This document shows positions 37,052 through 49,475 of a DNA stretch of 64,000 bases, piece by piece. Origin of the DNA: Nymphaea colorata. Taxonomy: Eukaryota; Streptophyta; Magnoliopsida; Nymphaeales; Nymphaeaceae. Below the pieces are notes generated by a model, which did not search any database, was not told the DNA's origin, and was given only the letters and a program-made list of their open reading frames with translations. The stretch is from positions 34,629,934 to 34,693,933 of the forward strand of contig NC_045138.2 of NCBI RefSeq assembly GCF_008831285.2. Reading direction: 5' to 3'. The stretch's first letter is position 1. Each line of letters begins with the position of its first letter. The position numbers and the translations under genes were made by a program.

Positions 37052-40000
37052 CACGTGAATCGCAGAGCTTGTGCTGGTTATCTGAAATCTTGTTTGCTTT
37101 CCTCCGCTTGACGTAAATAATCCCCTCTGTCCCACTTGACTTAAATGATCCCGGGCACCTGCATGTTCATTAGCTTTGTGTTAAATTTTCCCGCTACATC
37201 CAGATCCCCAGTGGATTCTAATTCACAAACCAACCATGTACAGATTACATCCAGAGGGTGGCATCCTTGTAGCGAGAGAAACCAGATATGTTTGAATTTG
37301 GTGAGCCTTTTGATAGCTCGATCTCTTGATTTTGTAGTCGACACTGATGTGGACGAATATTTGGATGCTATGCATTGAACGGTATGATAATAATAAGAGA
37401 AGCTTCGTTCTTTTGTTTGAGATCAATGCCCATGTGGTCCGTCCTGCAAGGAAATCGCTCATAAGCAGAGACACAACCTTTTCTATTCGGTGCTCTGGTT
37501 TAAAATCCTCGATCTTCGTGCTTTCGCGAGATGATGAGACTCAATTCACCTTCAATGCCATCCATTATCAAGACGGCTACTTCCAAATATACCGTAAAGC
37601 TTCTGCTCTTTCGTCTCTCCTGACCGAGATCCGTTCCATCTTTTTCTCCTTTACACGTCAAACAACTTGACAATTAAGCTTAAAAATCTTTAACTCGCCC
37701 GCTCTCCCTTCCAATACTTATGATCCTAGATAGATTTATAGCCGTATTCCCTTTCATCAAGTAGGAGACGGAGTAGTCTTCCCTAACTTTTTGTTACTTA
37801 TAGGAAACTAAAAAGACCTAAAACTATGCACTAAGTTATGGGTTTGGTTACGCTTCGGCACCATTATAACTCTTCACTTGGGCAACATAAATAAAGAAGC
37901 GGTGTTCTTCTCCCAATGCAAGAATATATTTGTCCTGGTTTTCTGTCCAGCGGGTGTCCATTCATCACAAAACCCGACGAATTGGATGCTAGGAAAGCAA
38001 CCTGCATGCTCTTGGTATGTCGATTTACGCACATCCAGTCAAAATGAGGACAGAGGTTATTCTCCGTCTCTCTCATTTTCTGCGGAGAATTCCTTGCTTC
38101 AAACAGGATTCCTGGTACGCTTGACCTTCTATTTTTTTACCATTCATATTTTACCAAGGCACATGTAGCAGTTAAGAGGCTGAAAGTCTTGTATCTAATT
38201 TAAACACAACATTGCAGTTAAACTTCCAAATGAAACGCTCTCACTAGCTAACTAGAGGATCTCAGTCCTGAAGCAAGTTGATCTTCCAAATCGCTTATGG
38301 AAATGTTGTGCAATCTCCACCGTCCATTCTTTTTGCTCACCCATGGATTAGTTGAAATTATATGAATGATTCCTGGAAATTGGATATGTAATTTCACCCA
38401 TTTTAAGTTTTATAATGTGGGCAACAAAGGTACCATTCATTATTGCACCATAACTTGTAGAGTTGCTGTAAGAAGTAGCAGAACTTACCAAAGCGGCTGC
38501 AAATGACACGCCAAGTAAATCGAACGTTTACGGTAGTGTTAGTTGATCGGCACAAACAGTTTACTTCATATTTAGGAAAACGTTAGATTACTGAAAAATA
38601 TGTCCTAGCGCCGCCAGGCTTCTGCCGGAACTGTTGAAAGGAGATAGGGAGGTTAATAGCATCGTTAAAGGACGGTTCAAATGTATCTTAACATTTGGTT
38701 ACGTAACTCCTACAGGTGGAGAGGAAGCGGTAAGACAGAGCTCGTCATACACAGTTCATTCTCAGTCTAGCGAAAAATCGATTTTGCTTACTTTATTGTG
38801 CTTTTCATGTAAGGCCCCATTTTGAAAAGTTTAGTCCCTTTTATCTAAGATTGTGGATTCATACCCCTTTTTGGGGCTAGAACTGAAGCTGCAAAACTGG
38901 ATGCCTGAATCCTATGTGAGAGTGAGCTGGGTTTCTACAGCAGTATGAGAGCTGGCTCAGTACTCGTATTTATGGTCTCATACACACAAACATGTGTGTC
39001 TTATGGGGTGGAGGAATGAATTGTAATGTTTAATCACAAATATAAGATTGTGAAATATTTTAGGGGATTTATAAAGAGGTTATTTAAGTAGGGATTGGTT
39101 GCTTTGGTTTTTATCATTTTCAAAAGGGGTTCAAACTGAAATTGCTAGAAAATGGATTGAAACCCGCCAGATCGGAAGCCCGGGCCGCCAACTTTTACAA
39201 TTCATCACGCACCAGCCCACGCATGACTCTCTCCAGCTAAGTCCTAAGAAAGCTGGATCTTGAGATTCCTCTTCAGAGAGTAGATAGACCTGACCTGAAT
39301 ATTTTGATTTCCTTTTAGTCACTTTGCAGCATTGGCCATCAGAACTTTAATTCTCAGTTTACCAATTGAGAGGGTCACGTGAATTGTGGGAATTCAATCA
39401 GAAACTTGTTGAATAAATAGGTCGGAGAATCGGTATTGGACTCGAGTTTCATGTGGCATTCATGGCCAAAAGTCTTCCGTACCTGAGTTTCCATTTAATT
39501 ATAAGAGAAAAATTAAGATGAGAAGGAGAGAGAGGAAAAAAGAAAAGGAATCTTCCACTCCGATATATATATTGTATTTGGCTGTGAATTTGAATATCAT
39601 TCCTTGATTTTTTTTTTTTTTTCTTTTTGTATTTGGATGTGAATTTGAATATGTGAATATTTGAAAAATATATATGGTCAAGAACATATGCAATTTAAAT
39701 AATCATCTCACTGAGATGGGACGCTGACAACGAGCATGGACCAGGGTGTCCTGGCATGTTATATGGCCTCCGTGCGGAGGTAATTAAAGATGTGGACGAA
39801 AAGGAGGATCCGATCGGGTACAGGCGTTTGGATGGGGTTTGAAGTTGGACGCTAACCAAATTTTAGTTAAAATCAAACACGGAACAATAGGTACCTCTAA
39901 CCCATTATTTAATTCAAGCATGCATTACGTGATGCGAAGGTTACTGGTAATTTAATTTGTGGACCAACAACTCTAATCCCATATGGGAGAGTGAGTGGGA

Positions 40001-40338
40001 GTGAAGATGGGAAAGATGAAAAGGAATAATTCATAATCCAGCACGCGTGCAATAGGTCTCTCCTTTATTCTGGAACTCTTGTTCGTTGCTGGAGTAAACA
40101 AGCATGTACAGTCAAGTCAGCCACAGTAAGGTGAGGACTCTGCTCTCTAACATGGGATGGGAACTGAAGGAATCTCTGCAGAGCCATCACCCTACCTACC
40201 GTTTGTTGCTTCAACTCCTAGTAGCCTTTCCTATTTAAGAAGCGGCATATTACATTATTATGCTGTGGGAACGCAAGGTTCGTGATGGTCCTCTAATAAA
40301 ATCGGCAAAATACGACCGCTCCGAAGCAGCCTTTCAGA
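37052..40338. other. Intergenic stretch between convergent genes
   Basis: Probable 3' flanks of the PPDK regulator (plus) and the 170-residue membrane protein gene (minus). Short T-rich and AT-rich tracts occur near 39611-39630. A pair of similar 25-bp stretches containing GTATTTGGATGTGAATTTGA flank that T-run at 39573-39650. No gene is supported. Confidence 0.45.
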
Positions 40339-41826
40339 TCATCTGGCCTGGGCGTCATCACCGTTGATCTTGCCAATTGCCATGGTAAAGTATATGAGCA
40401 CCATGGTTCCAATGCTTGACCTGCAGTGCAGAAACAGCAGAGAAAGGGAGTGGGTCAGGGACCAAGAAATTCCCGAGTCAAATGTCACCATTAACAAATG
40501 CAATTAATAATAGGTTGAGATGATAATTGGTTCGCGAAAGACGACGAACGATTTGGTCATTGAGCGACAAACCGGAGGCTTTTGAACTCACACTGTCGCG
40601 AATATCATCACGACCCTTCTCGGATCGAGGCAGGGTCGCCTGGACCTCTTCGGCACTCTGCTCTCTCCCTCCGCTGCGCATACCGGAACCACCAACGACT
40701 GGCATTTCATCTCCTCCACGGAACAAGAAGAAGCTGCACGGCAGCAGATAAAACAGAGTAAACAAATCAACAAACTAGCAAGATCTTTGTTACCAATCCA
40801 CTTTGTTAACTCAAGGCAGCCGTGGTCGCCTTCAACTGACAAAACCAATCCTTTGCACGGTTTTAGACTGCTAGCTAGTTAGAGTCTCGATTCTATAGAG
40901 CAGTAAGCAAAATTAATCAGAGAGACCTTGGTTCCCAATTAGCATGCAACTCTGCAAGATTGTTATATATGGCACTTGGCGTTACATAAAATCTAGTTTA
41001 GTTACTCTTTACCTCCGATATTCCAATTTTCTTTTCTTTTTCTGCACAGAGGAACAAACTGAAGCCTCTGTGATTAGTCCAGTTAAATTACCTTTACAGT
41101 GGTCATGATAAGCCTTCCTTTCACCACGGAATGACCCTTTATGGGAGAGATTTTTCTGCAACTGCAAAGAAGAAGACAAAGCAAGGAAGACTATGTCAAG
41201 AGTTAATGCCAGATCTGTTGCGTAGCAACTCACCACCATCACCATTTATAACGTACATTGGAGCACATGCACAATACATGAATTTGAAAATAAGAAAAAA
41301 AAAACCAAACGAGGGGAACAAACAAGTCATGGCACAAGTTGCCAACTACGTCGAAGCGGGAATCGAGGTGCTCCCTCGCACGTGTGGGGGATGGACAAGA
41401 GAATAAAACGTGTGAAAGAATTCGATCGGCCGCCACCGAACCCACCAATCCGTTTCAGGCCAGATAGATGCGCCTATGAGCTTCGAACCAGATAGGATTC
41501 CAGAATTCCGGTTGGGGCGGAGTTGTGTGCAGCTTCTGATTGTCCGTGACGACGACGGTGGTGGTGACTGGTGAGCGTGATGAACATAGTGCGAAACCTG
41601 AATAATTGTAGAAAGACGGACCTGCTTGTGCGGGGTAGCCGAAGGTGAGGCATCGTTATCCTTGAGTCGGCTGCACACCTCGTCCATGTTCAAGACAACA
41701 CTGGAGATTTTCTCGATTATTTCATTTGGGGAGTCCTTCAACCGACTGGAATTCATATTCTTCAGGGACGGCTCCACCGAACCAGAATTGCAAGAAATAG
41801 TAATCGGCAAACCGTTGGCACTCTGC

Positions 41827-41865
<39 letters not shown>

Positions 41866-42402
41866 TGTGTCACAAACCAGAAGATTTGATGAAGAAGAAA
41901 GAGTTCTGGTTTTCAATTAGCAAGATTTTTCCTAGTTTCTTGAAAATTACGGTAAACGATGAGTGTTCAACAACTAAAACGACCCAGAGATTCGAACTGT
42001 AATTGTGATTCTGCAGAGCCGACCCTTGCTCGTCTTCTACAAAAATCCATATAAGCTAGTAGGTACATGGAGAAAGAAACTAAGAAAAGAAACCTGTCAC
42101 GGTTTGAAAGAAGAATCTCTCTCTCTGTCTGCGTCCTCCCTTCTCTCTCTACTCTACTCACAAAACAAGGAAGAAGAGACGGACTATTTCCTGCTTCGGT
42201 TCAATTGAAGAAATTAAAATAGCGGGGATTCTGCTCAATCTAACAGAAAACTAGAATTCGTTCTCATCAGGAACAAAGAAAACGACCCAACAAATTCCAG
42301 GGAAGCCAAGAATACAGACTGAAAGAAAGTAAACAACATCCGGAGGCTTCAATCTTTTTTCTGTTCTTAAAGTCAACCACATACCTGCGTCGGGATTTCC
42401 AT
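40339..42402 (-). CDS. Small plant protein with one C-terminal membrane segment (unknown function)
   Basis: Five minus-strand exons: 42402-42385, 41822-41622, 41161-41092, 40733-40592 and 40420-40339. All junctions are GT-AG with matching phases, for a total of 513 nt and 170 residues. The first exon codes only for MEIPTQ. Residues 7-96 are hydrophilic with a possible helix (NEIIEKISSVVLNMDEVCSR) and a conserved-looking LSHKGSFRGERKA (78-90). A basic RSRRPCLDPRRV precedes one membrane segment, about 137-160 (VVMIFATVSSIGTMVLIYFT), and a short tail. I recall plant proteins with a similar DPRR-(membrane)-SSxGTxxLIYFT end but no assigned function. The layout suits a tail-anchored protein with its N-terminus in the cytosol. 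No signal peptide is visible. The splice model is self-consistent, so existence is more certain than role. Confidence 0.72.
41831..41862. repeat. (GA)n microsatellite at a splice acceptor
   Basis: About 16 GA units on the plus strand read as (CT)n on the minus strand. They end a few bases before the CAG acceptor of exon 2 of the 170-residue membrane protein gene, so they form its polypyrimidine tract. Confidence 0.9.
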
Positions 42403-42478
42403 AACGGTTGGAAAGAGAGATAGAGCAAGCGGCGCAGGGGAAGGAGGTAGAAGCGGCCGCAACGTTCGGGCGTTGCTG

Positions 42479-42486
42479 TTTATATA
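42479..42486 (-). promoter_or_regulatory. TATA box of the 170-residue membrane protein gene
   Basis: TATATAAA on the minus strand lies 77 bp before the ATG at 42402, a typical spacing for a short plant leader. Confidence 0.5.
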
Positions 42487-45400
42487 GCAGAATTATAAAA
42501 CAGCAATTTCAATATCGGGAGCAAAGTTTATATATAAACAATAGGAAAGAATATTCTTATTACATAAGGGCATTATGGGCTGATCTCCGTTCCGGCACAT
42601 TTTCATTAATTAGGGGGCGGCTGACCTACCTACGGTGATAATACTGAAACAAATTAAATATCAAGGTCAAATGCTCTCATTCACTCTCTCCTATACATAT
42701 ATATATGTATGTATAGAAAAGGAAGCTAATGTGCATTTGAGGGGAATACTATTGTTCGAATTAAAATCTAGATATAATAAGGGAAGTTGGGTTTTTGGAC
42801 TTTTCCACTCCACGGGATGCGTTTTGTCTCTATCCAACCTACCGAGAAGTGTACACGACACAACCGAAACACGATATGGACTTGCACTTTGGACTAATCG
42901 ATTCCAAAATAATATCGCATTTGAGAGACCAAATCACGCCATTTAGCACGCAGCCATTGCTAGACTATGTTATGCCAAATTAAGCTTATATAGAAGAAAC
43001 CAAATCCGAATGGAACCGAACCACCGCATATATGATTCCACATGAGCTGGGCTCATGCATATATATGTTATGTATACTTGACACCAACGCTCCATATATT
43101 ATTTTCTATGAGGTGTGATCGATCGATCATCACGAAAGAAAGAATATGTTTTAGGTTGATCTGTTCACCAAACAAACAGCAGTTAGCAGCGTCACTTCAC
43201 TTTTGTATATGCAGTTATAAATTTTTTATGGCTGTCGAGACGCGACCAAACCAACCGAGTGGAGGCCAAGAATCACGTTGGGTTTATTAATTAACATGTC
43301 ACATGAATTACTCTCTTTTCCGTGGCGTGGCGGGCCCGTAAAGCGTGAGAACTGGCAGCCTCGATGATTCTGATATACATTGAGCAGCTCTACACTTCTT
43401 CTTTCTTTCTTTCTTTCTTTCTCTGTGGAGGTTTTTCGTCAATTTACGGTGGTGGGAAACCATTGATGGTGGTGCTAACTAACAGGAGCTGTATCTTTTT
43501 CTACGTGGGGATAAGACCAGGGCAGCAAGTTAAACTTGAAGACCTTTCGAATTGAAGAAGGCAATAATTCAATAAATATAAATAATGGAGGAGGAATCTT
43601 CCAGGCCATCTCCTGCAAGATGCTTACGTAAAATCGAAAGCAACAACTGGAAGAATAGGTCATGTATGGTTCAAATGTCAACATTTTAATTACAGGACCG
43701 TCAACGGCCTTAAGCTGAAGCGAGGGGAGGGGGGGGTTTTCCTTCAGCCGACCTTTCCCTAGCCAAGTGTGTGGGTGTCTTCTATTTTCTTGCTGCTTGT
43801 TGATCACGCTTTTGGACATAAAGAAACAATAGAAAGGGTCAGCTTGCGAGGTGGCCGTTCCCGACTTTGTTACTGCACAGGACCTTGTTAATCGATCCGG
43901 AGACTGATTTGGATCACAAGTCCATCTACTTGCCCGCCTTTTCCTATTTATTTTTTCCTTTGTCAAAGCATCAGATCATCACTTCTAAGGTGAACGGTTA
44001 CCAGTGCTTATATATATATATATATGTACTCTTTACCAATTCAAATCAATCAGAACCTTTTAAAATCAATACAAGCAACGATTCACTAGTGACTGGTGGT
44101 GGCACTCTTTTTCAAGATTTTATTATTCTTTTTTTTTTGTTTCATCTTTTGTTATTTGAATTTTTACATAAAAATAAACCAAGTAATTTTTTTATTTGAT
44201 TCAGCTGATTCTCTTTGCATTAATCTTTTGTTGGCTAAGACAATTTAAAAGTCGATTTAAAACAGAATTGGCACCATTAAATCCGTCAATTCATTTGCTC
44301 AGTGTAATCTTTTGGTTTCATTTCCGTCAATTCGTTTTAATCATATAGGCAAGAAAGCAAAACCACATACAAGATTGAACTTTGACGTAGAAAACAGCTG
44401 TATACATACGCGAAGATTACACTGAATTTTTCTATGAAGATGACATGACAAAGAAAGTCCTTTCTTCGTTAATTCATGCTGGGCTCCACCTCTTTTTTTT
44501 CTTCTTCTTCTTTTTCTCTACTTATGATGTTGCTTGTACATCTTAGCCATGAAAATAAGTTATTAATTTCCTGACAGAATGAGGCATTTTAATAGTGTGA
44601 GAAACAAACACGGCGGAAAGAAAACGATTCCAATTTCCGGAAGGAAATTAAATCAGGACGACAACACGGACAGCTGGTTTTGAATGTGGGAGGAGGGGGG
44701 ATGCAGATACTCACCCAGTTCTCCATTTTCCTTTTTCCCTTCTGTGCGCTCACTCCCTGGTGTCATCATGCACCAACCAAAATTTCTCCCATTTGCACGC
44801 TTCCTTTCCCTTTTTTTTCTCCTTTTCCTTATCTTGATTCTTCAAACATTGTCTCATACCATAATAATATTTTTATATCTGTTCTTCTTTTCCTCTTGGT
44901 ATTCATATCACAATATTTTTATATCTGTTTTTCTTTCCCTAGGCTCTGAACGAGACCAGAAGCACCATTCTCCTTTTGTTTCCTCCGGCATGATGACCGG
45001 TGGGAGCACGAGAGACACCACTCACTCCTTTCCCCATTTAAATTCCTCCACTCCACTCCGTGTAGGATCCCCAAGCAGGAACTTTGCAAATTCAGGATTA
45101 AAAAAAAAAAAACAGATGACTATCGGGGATATATATCATTCAAAAGGTAAAATGTATCTTCTTGTTTTTTACACGATAGCGATCATGGCCGTTTGTATGA
45201 TACAAAATATTTCTTTCAAAAATTAATTTAATATAATATTTGAGGGAAGCGGCAATCATACGTATATGTTCTCAAGAAACAGTGTCAGGCCGGCTCCTTG
45301 TATATGAAGTTGCCTTATTCGACTTCTCTTTGTGTTGCTTGTTCAAGTAGAGAAATTGATGCACGGTAGGTGGGAAACCGACCGTCGACGGTTCATCCCC

Positions 45401-48400
45401 TTCGTCTGCTCATCGGTGTTGTTGCCCTTTCCTTTTGTGTAACATATATGAATATGCAAAGAATATACATTTGATTTGTCAATATTTTGGAGTTGTGAAG
45501 TGACAAGACTGAAACCAAATTAACAGCAGAAGTCACGGAGTCAAGCCTCTCATCGCCTTCTAAGTTGCAACTGGCAGTGCATCCGGCGACAGTGATGGGA
45601 AAGTGCGTGCCATTGTACAGGTTGTAGGAGTGGAAATGCTGTGCTCATGATCAAATAGCGGCTGCCGCGTGGTGGCACAGGAAAGGAAAGCCAGCAAGCA
45701 CATGGTTGCAAATGGGGTCGGCAACAATCCACTACAGGAGTCGAGTAATTATATTAGTTGGATCAATCGGTGAAGCTGAAAGGATATGCTGAATCATAAT
45801 CCAATTGTATGACTTGATGCAACAGCTCTAGTTTTGGTTACTTACCGTCCATCATGTAATGTAATCAGCCTGCCTTTAGATGTGAGAGGAGTCCCACACA
45901 AACCTTCAACGCTCCATCTGGTTGTGGCGGGCGTTGATCTCGTCTATGATCCTACCGGCAACCGTGCATGGATTCCCCCATCCAGCTTCAGCATGAATCT
46001 GTAATTCACCTGGGTTTGCGCTTTTTGTTGTTTACCTTTTTACTTTGTCGGATTTTCATTAAAAAAAAAAAAAAGTTTTTTTCTAGTAATCTGTATGTAT
46101 ATCGTAAAAGTATTTTCATAATTGAACATAGACGCCCATGCACCGCTACCTGAAGTACATTAAAAAAGAAAAAATTAGAAAAATGGGCGAGAAGACAAGC
46201 CCAAGTACAGTCTCATGTCGAGTATACTCTGAGCCAATGTCTTATTAATAATTGTTCTCCAACCGACCACTATCAACTGCGACGAAGCTTAATTCCCAGA
46301 AAGAGCCTAAAGATTAAACATCAAACCTCTGCAGACTTCTTCTGGTTTTATTCTTCTCCTCACTAGCTTCAAACCATATGTAATTTTGATACAACTAACA
46401 AGGAAAAGGAAAAGAGCAAGCGTTCCAAACATGAAAAGATACATACCTAATATTTTTTGAACTTTTGTAGCTTCAAACTGGAACAAAACCCGTCATATAC
46501 ACTCATCAAATACAAAATAAACTAAGAATTTCGACTAATAGGGAATTTGGACGAATTTTCTTCCCATAAAAGAGGAATAAATAAACGTCTAATTAAGTAG
46601 CGCCACTTTTTCCAAAAAGTTACGTGTACAGAAAAAACTTTTTAAGGATAATCATGCAGTCGAAACATCGATCCTACAAGCCTCTTTCCAATTCCCCCTT
46701 TGGTCATCCTCTATGTGTCACATTTCTTATACCTTTGATCTGTTCTGAGGTACGCACAGGCAGCTTGCTTGACCACTAAATTAAGCAAGGCAAATTCCTT
46801 CGAGGTTTGTCTTTCGTGTATTGCTCGGATAATCACGGGGGACGCGATAGCTTGAGATGGGGGTAAGAGAATGCAGGCAGCCATGTCCTGGACCGCCTGT
46901 GCCTATGCACCAGCTCTCACACGCATGCACCTCAATCACAGTGGAGGTCATGCAGGCACATTGGCTTTACATGGCCGGCTTGCTGCCTTTTGGTCCACAG
47001 GTCAAGCAGCAGTGTTTCCTGCAGCATGCGCGCATGGGCAGCTGATATTAGTTGACCTGATCTTTTAACAGTCAACAACACCACATCCTTAATTTTTCTC
47101 TTTTCTTCCCTGTAATCATTAATCTAGCTAAACCTTCATCAGTAAGAGTTGATATAAACTAGCGGTTACAAGGAGGACATGAAAAGAGATCGTCAAGTTG
47201 CAAAAGAGAAATGTTAACAACATCAACATTCTATTTGTTCTGAACCTGACATCTCGATCCCATGAATTGGTCAACACTTGATCTCAAAACTAACGCAGGA
47301 ACACAAAACGTGCTACCTGACCATGGCTTTCACGCAGTCGCTAACAGCGTCCCTCAGCACCTGGGATTTTCTTTTCTTTTCTTTTTTAAAAAAATTTTTT
47401 AAAAAAAAAAGCAAAGACAAAATGAGATTGCATGCATAATCGAATTTCAAATGCTTTCAGAAGCAATTGATCAGTCCTTCATGTTCGCATTCTTTGTACA
47501 ATTTGTTGAAGGATCCACATCGTCATTTTCCCAAAAGGCGTGCTCTAAATGGAACTGTGCAAGATGGTCGGCAAAACCTCAAAAAACATCGACCTGACCC
47601 ACCAAAACGAGAGGCGGTGGAGGGTCCTACTGGTTCGAGTAAAAGGAAAGGAAACATCTTGCTTCCCTCATCGTTAAGCCACAGCCCCATTACGCCATTG
47701 ATCTTTTCCAGCAGCGCTCATGATGGTGGGAAGCATTTGCACTCTTTACATCTAAAAGAGCAGACGATCAGCGGAAAGCTTTAGGAGTAAGAAGCAAGTC
47801 AAGCAATAGGGATGAACGGGTGAACAACCAAATGAGCTGTCGTTCCCACTCCCCACCAACCTTTTGTCTTGCTCGATTGACTTCCTTTTTTGAATAATAT
47901 GGAGCAACACATCGGAAAGAGGCAGCAACAGGATTTGGATGATGAACTTCAGCCCAAGCAAAGAGGCGGACAAAGATCAGGTAGTTGCAGAGTAGAACAG
48001 GGTATACGCAGGGCAGATACAGAGAGAGAAAAACAGCGATTAGGGCGAAGTTCATTTCATTACTTAATGACCAGCCATTTATGGACTGAGTTTGTTGCAG
48101 ATGAGCAACTGAGATTGTGTTACAACAAATATCTCAGATTATGAATTACAATTGTGTCCTTTCCTAACAAGTGTCTACTGTTACACTTGTTCTTTACAGA
48201 ATCGGTAGAGCAGAAGTATGGACTCCGTATGACAGAATGCTGAAAAAATGTGTATTTGATATCTTCCGAACTAATTCAGAAGCAAAGAAAGAGAGAACCG
48301 CAACCCATCTGCGGACCCATTAAATTTGTGGTTGGATTTGGTTGCGACGATGCTGCAGCCATCTGTTAGTAGCCACATGACGATTGAGAAATAATTGAAA

Positions 48401-49475
48401 TTGTGAATTTTCTTCTTCGAATGTCTTGTACACTTCCTTTGAGATAAAAAGACTACATGATGCCCAAGAAAAGCATGCAGACATTTGGCAGCCATTGTAT
48501 TGGTGGGGAGGAGTAATCAGCACCACACAAACATGATGTTACTCCTTTCTTTTTGTCAAGATTGGAGGCTTCAAGAACAACATGAAACTGTGGGTGAGAC
48601 CTCAGTCTACATGAAGCTGCACTCAATAGTTCTTTCATGTACAATCCCGATAGGAAGAAGGGCTTAATTTGCTTTCAACTCAGTTGTTAAGGAGCCGTCT
48701 CATCAGGAAGTGTAAGGGAGAACTTGAAATTGTCAGACCCAACTCCTTAGGACGAGAGATCGTCACAAGAGGTAAAAATAGAGCGGCCGGATCTAACTTC
48801 GCACAGATCTCAACCGCCGGCTTCTGATGACATAATTTTTAAATGGAATAGTAGGAAGCTGGAAGTTTATTGCAATTGATTCACTATATTATATATTTTT
48901 TCTACTTCAGACGACGAGGCATCCTCTGCAAACCAGAGCATTTAACATCTAATGTGCATGTATGTAATCCAGTGCAGATAAAGTTCGACTACTGTGAACA
49001 CAATTCCACACGAGGCCTTTGGTTACGCGGTGCCATAGAAAAGTTAACCTAGTGACTCAAAGACTTGACATTGGCACCTCTATAACTCCCTCTCATACCA
49101 TCAGCTCTTCTGCTGCACTACCCATAGGAAGGAAAAAATTACCAAGACCGAAAAACCCAGAAGAAGTTTCTAACTTGAGGGTAGTTGTTAATCCTAAAAC
49201 ATGGATAGTTTACTATATTATTTTCCTCTTCGAAAATGTCAGACCTGATCGCACGAGATGAGCTTGAAATCCTCTAGAGACCATACTTTTTCCACACAAA
49301 ATTGATATCCTGTGCACTTACACGAAGAAACCTAAGAATTTTACCAACTAAAGATTTTCCAGTGTACACTCAGCAATGAGATGCTATCCGCAGCCAATCA
49401 ATGGGGTTTGGTGAAAAAATGGACAAGTTGCAACTCATTTTTACTGAAACAAGAGCGCGAATTCCTGAAAGCCAG
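42487..49475. other. Long intergenic stretch without a supportable gene
   Basis: It contains (TTCT)n near 43395-43421, (TA)n near 44010-44026, T- and A-rich tracts near 44131, 45100, 46061 and 47375-47410, and many short frames. The longest, 180 residues at 44684-45226, is mostly a chance hydrophobic stretch from T-rich DNA followed by unrelated sequence. No domain, tRNA or splice-consistent exon chain was recognised. Confidence 0.45.

Noticed and set aside
41346-41621. C-terminal continuation of the frame in exon 2 of the 170-residue protein gene
   Set aside because: It is intron read-through; a GT donor at 41621 joins in phase to the next exon with LSHKGSFRGERKA.
44684-45226. 180-residue plus-strand frame with hydrophobic stretch
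   Set aside because: The hydrophobic part comes from T-rich DNA, the second half is unrelated and includes a poly-A-encoded lysine run. I saw no peptide-hormone motif.
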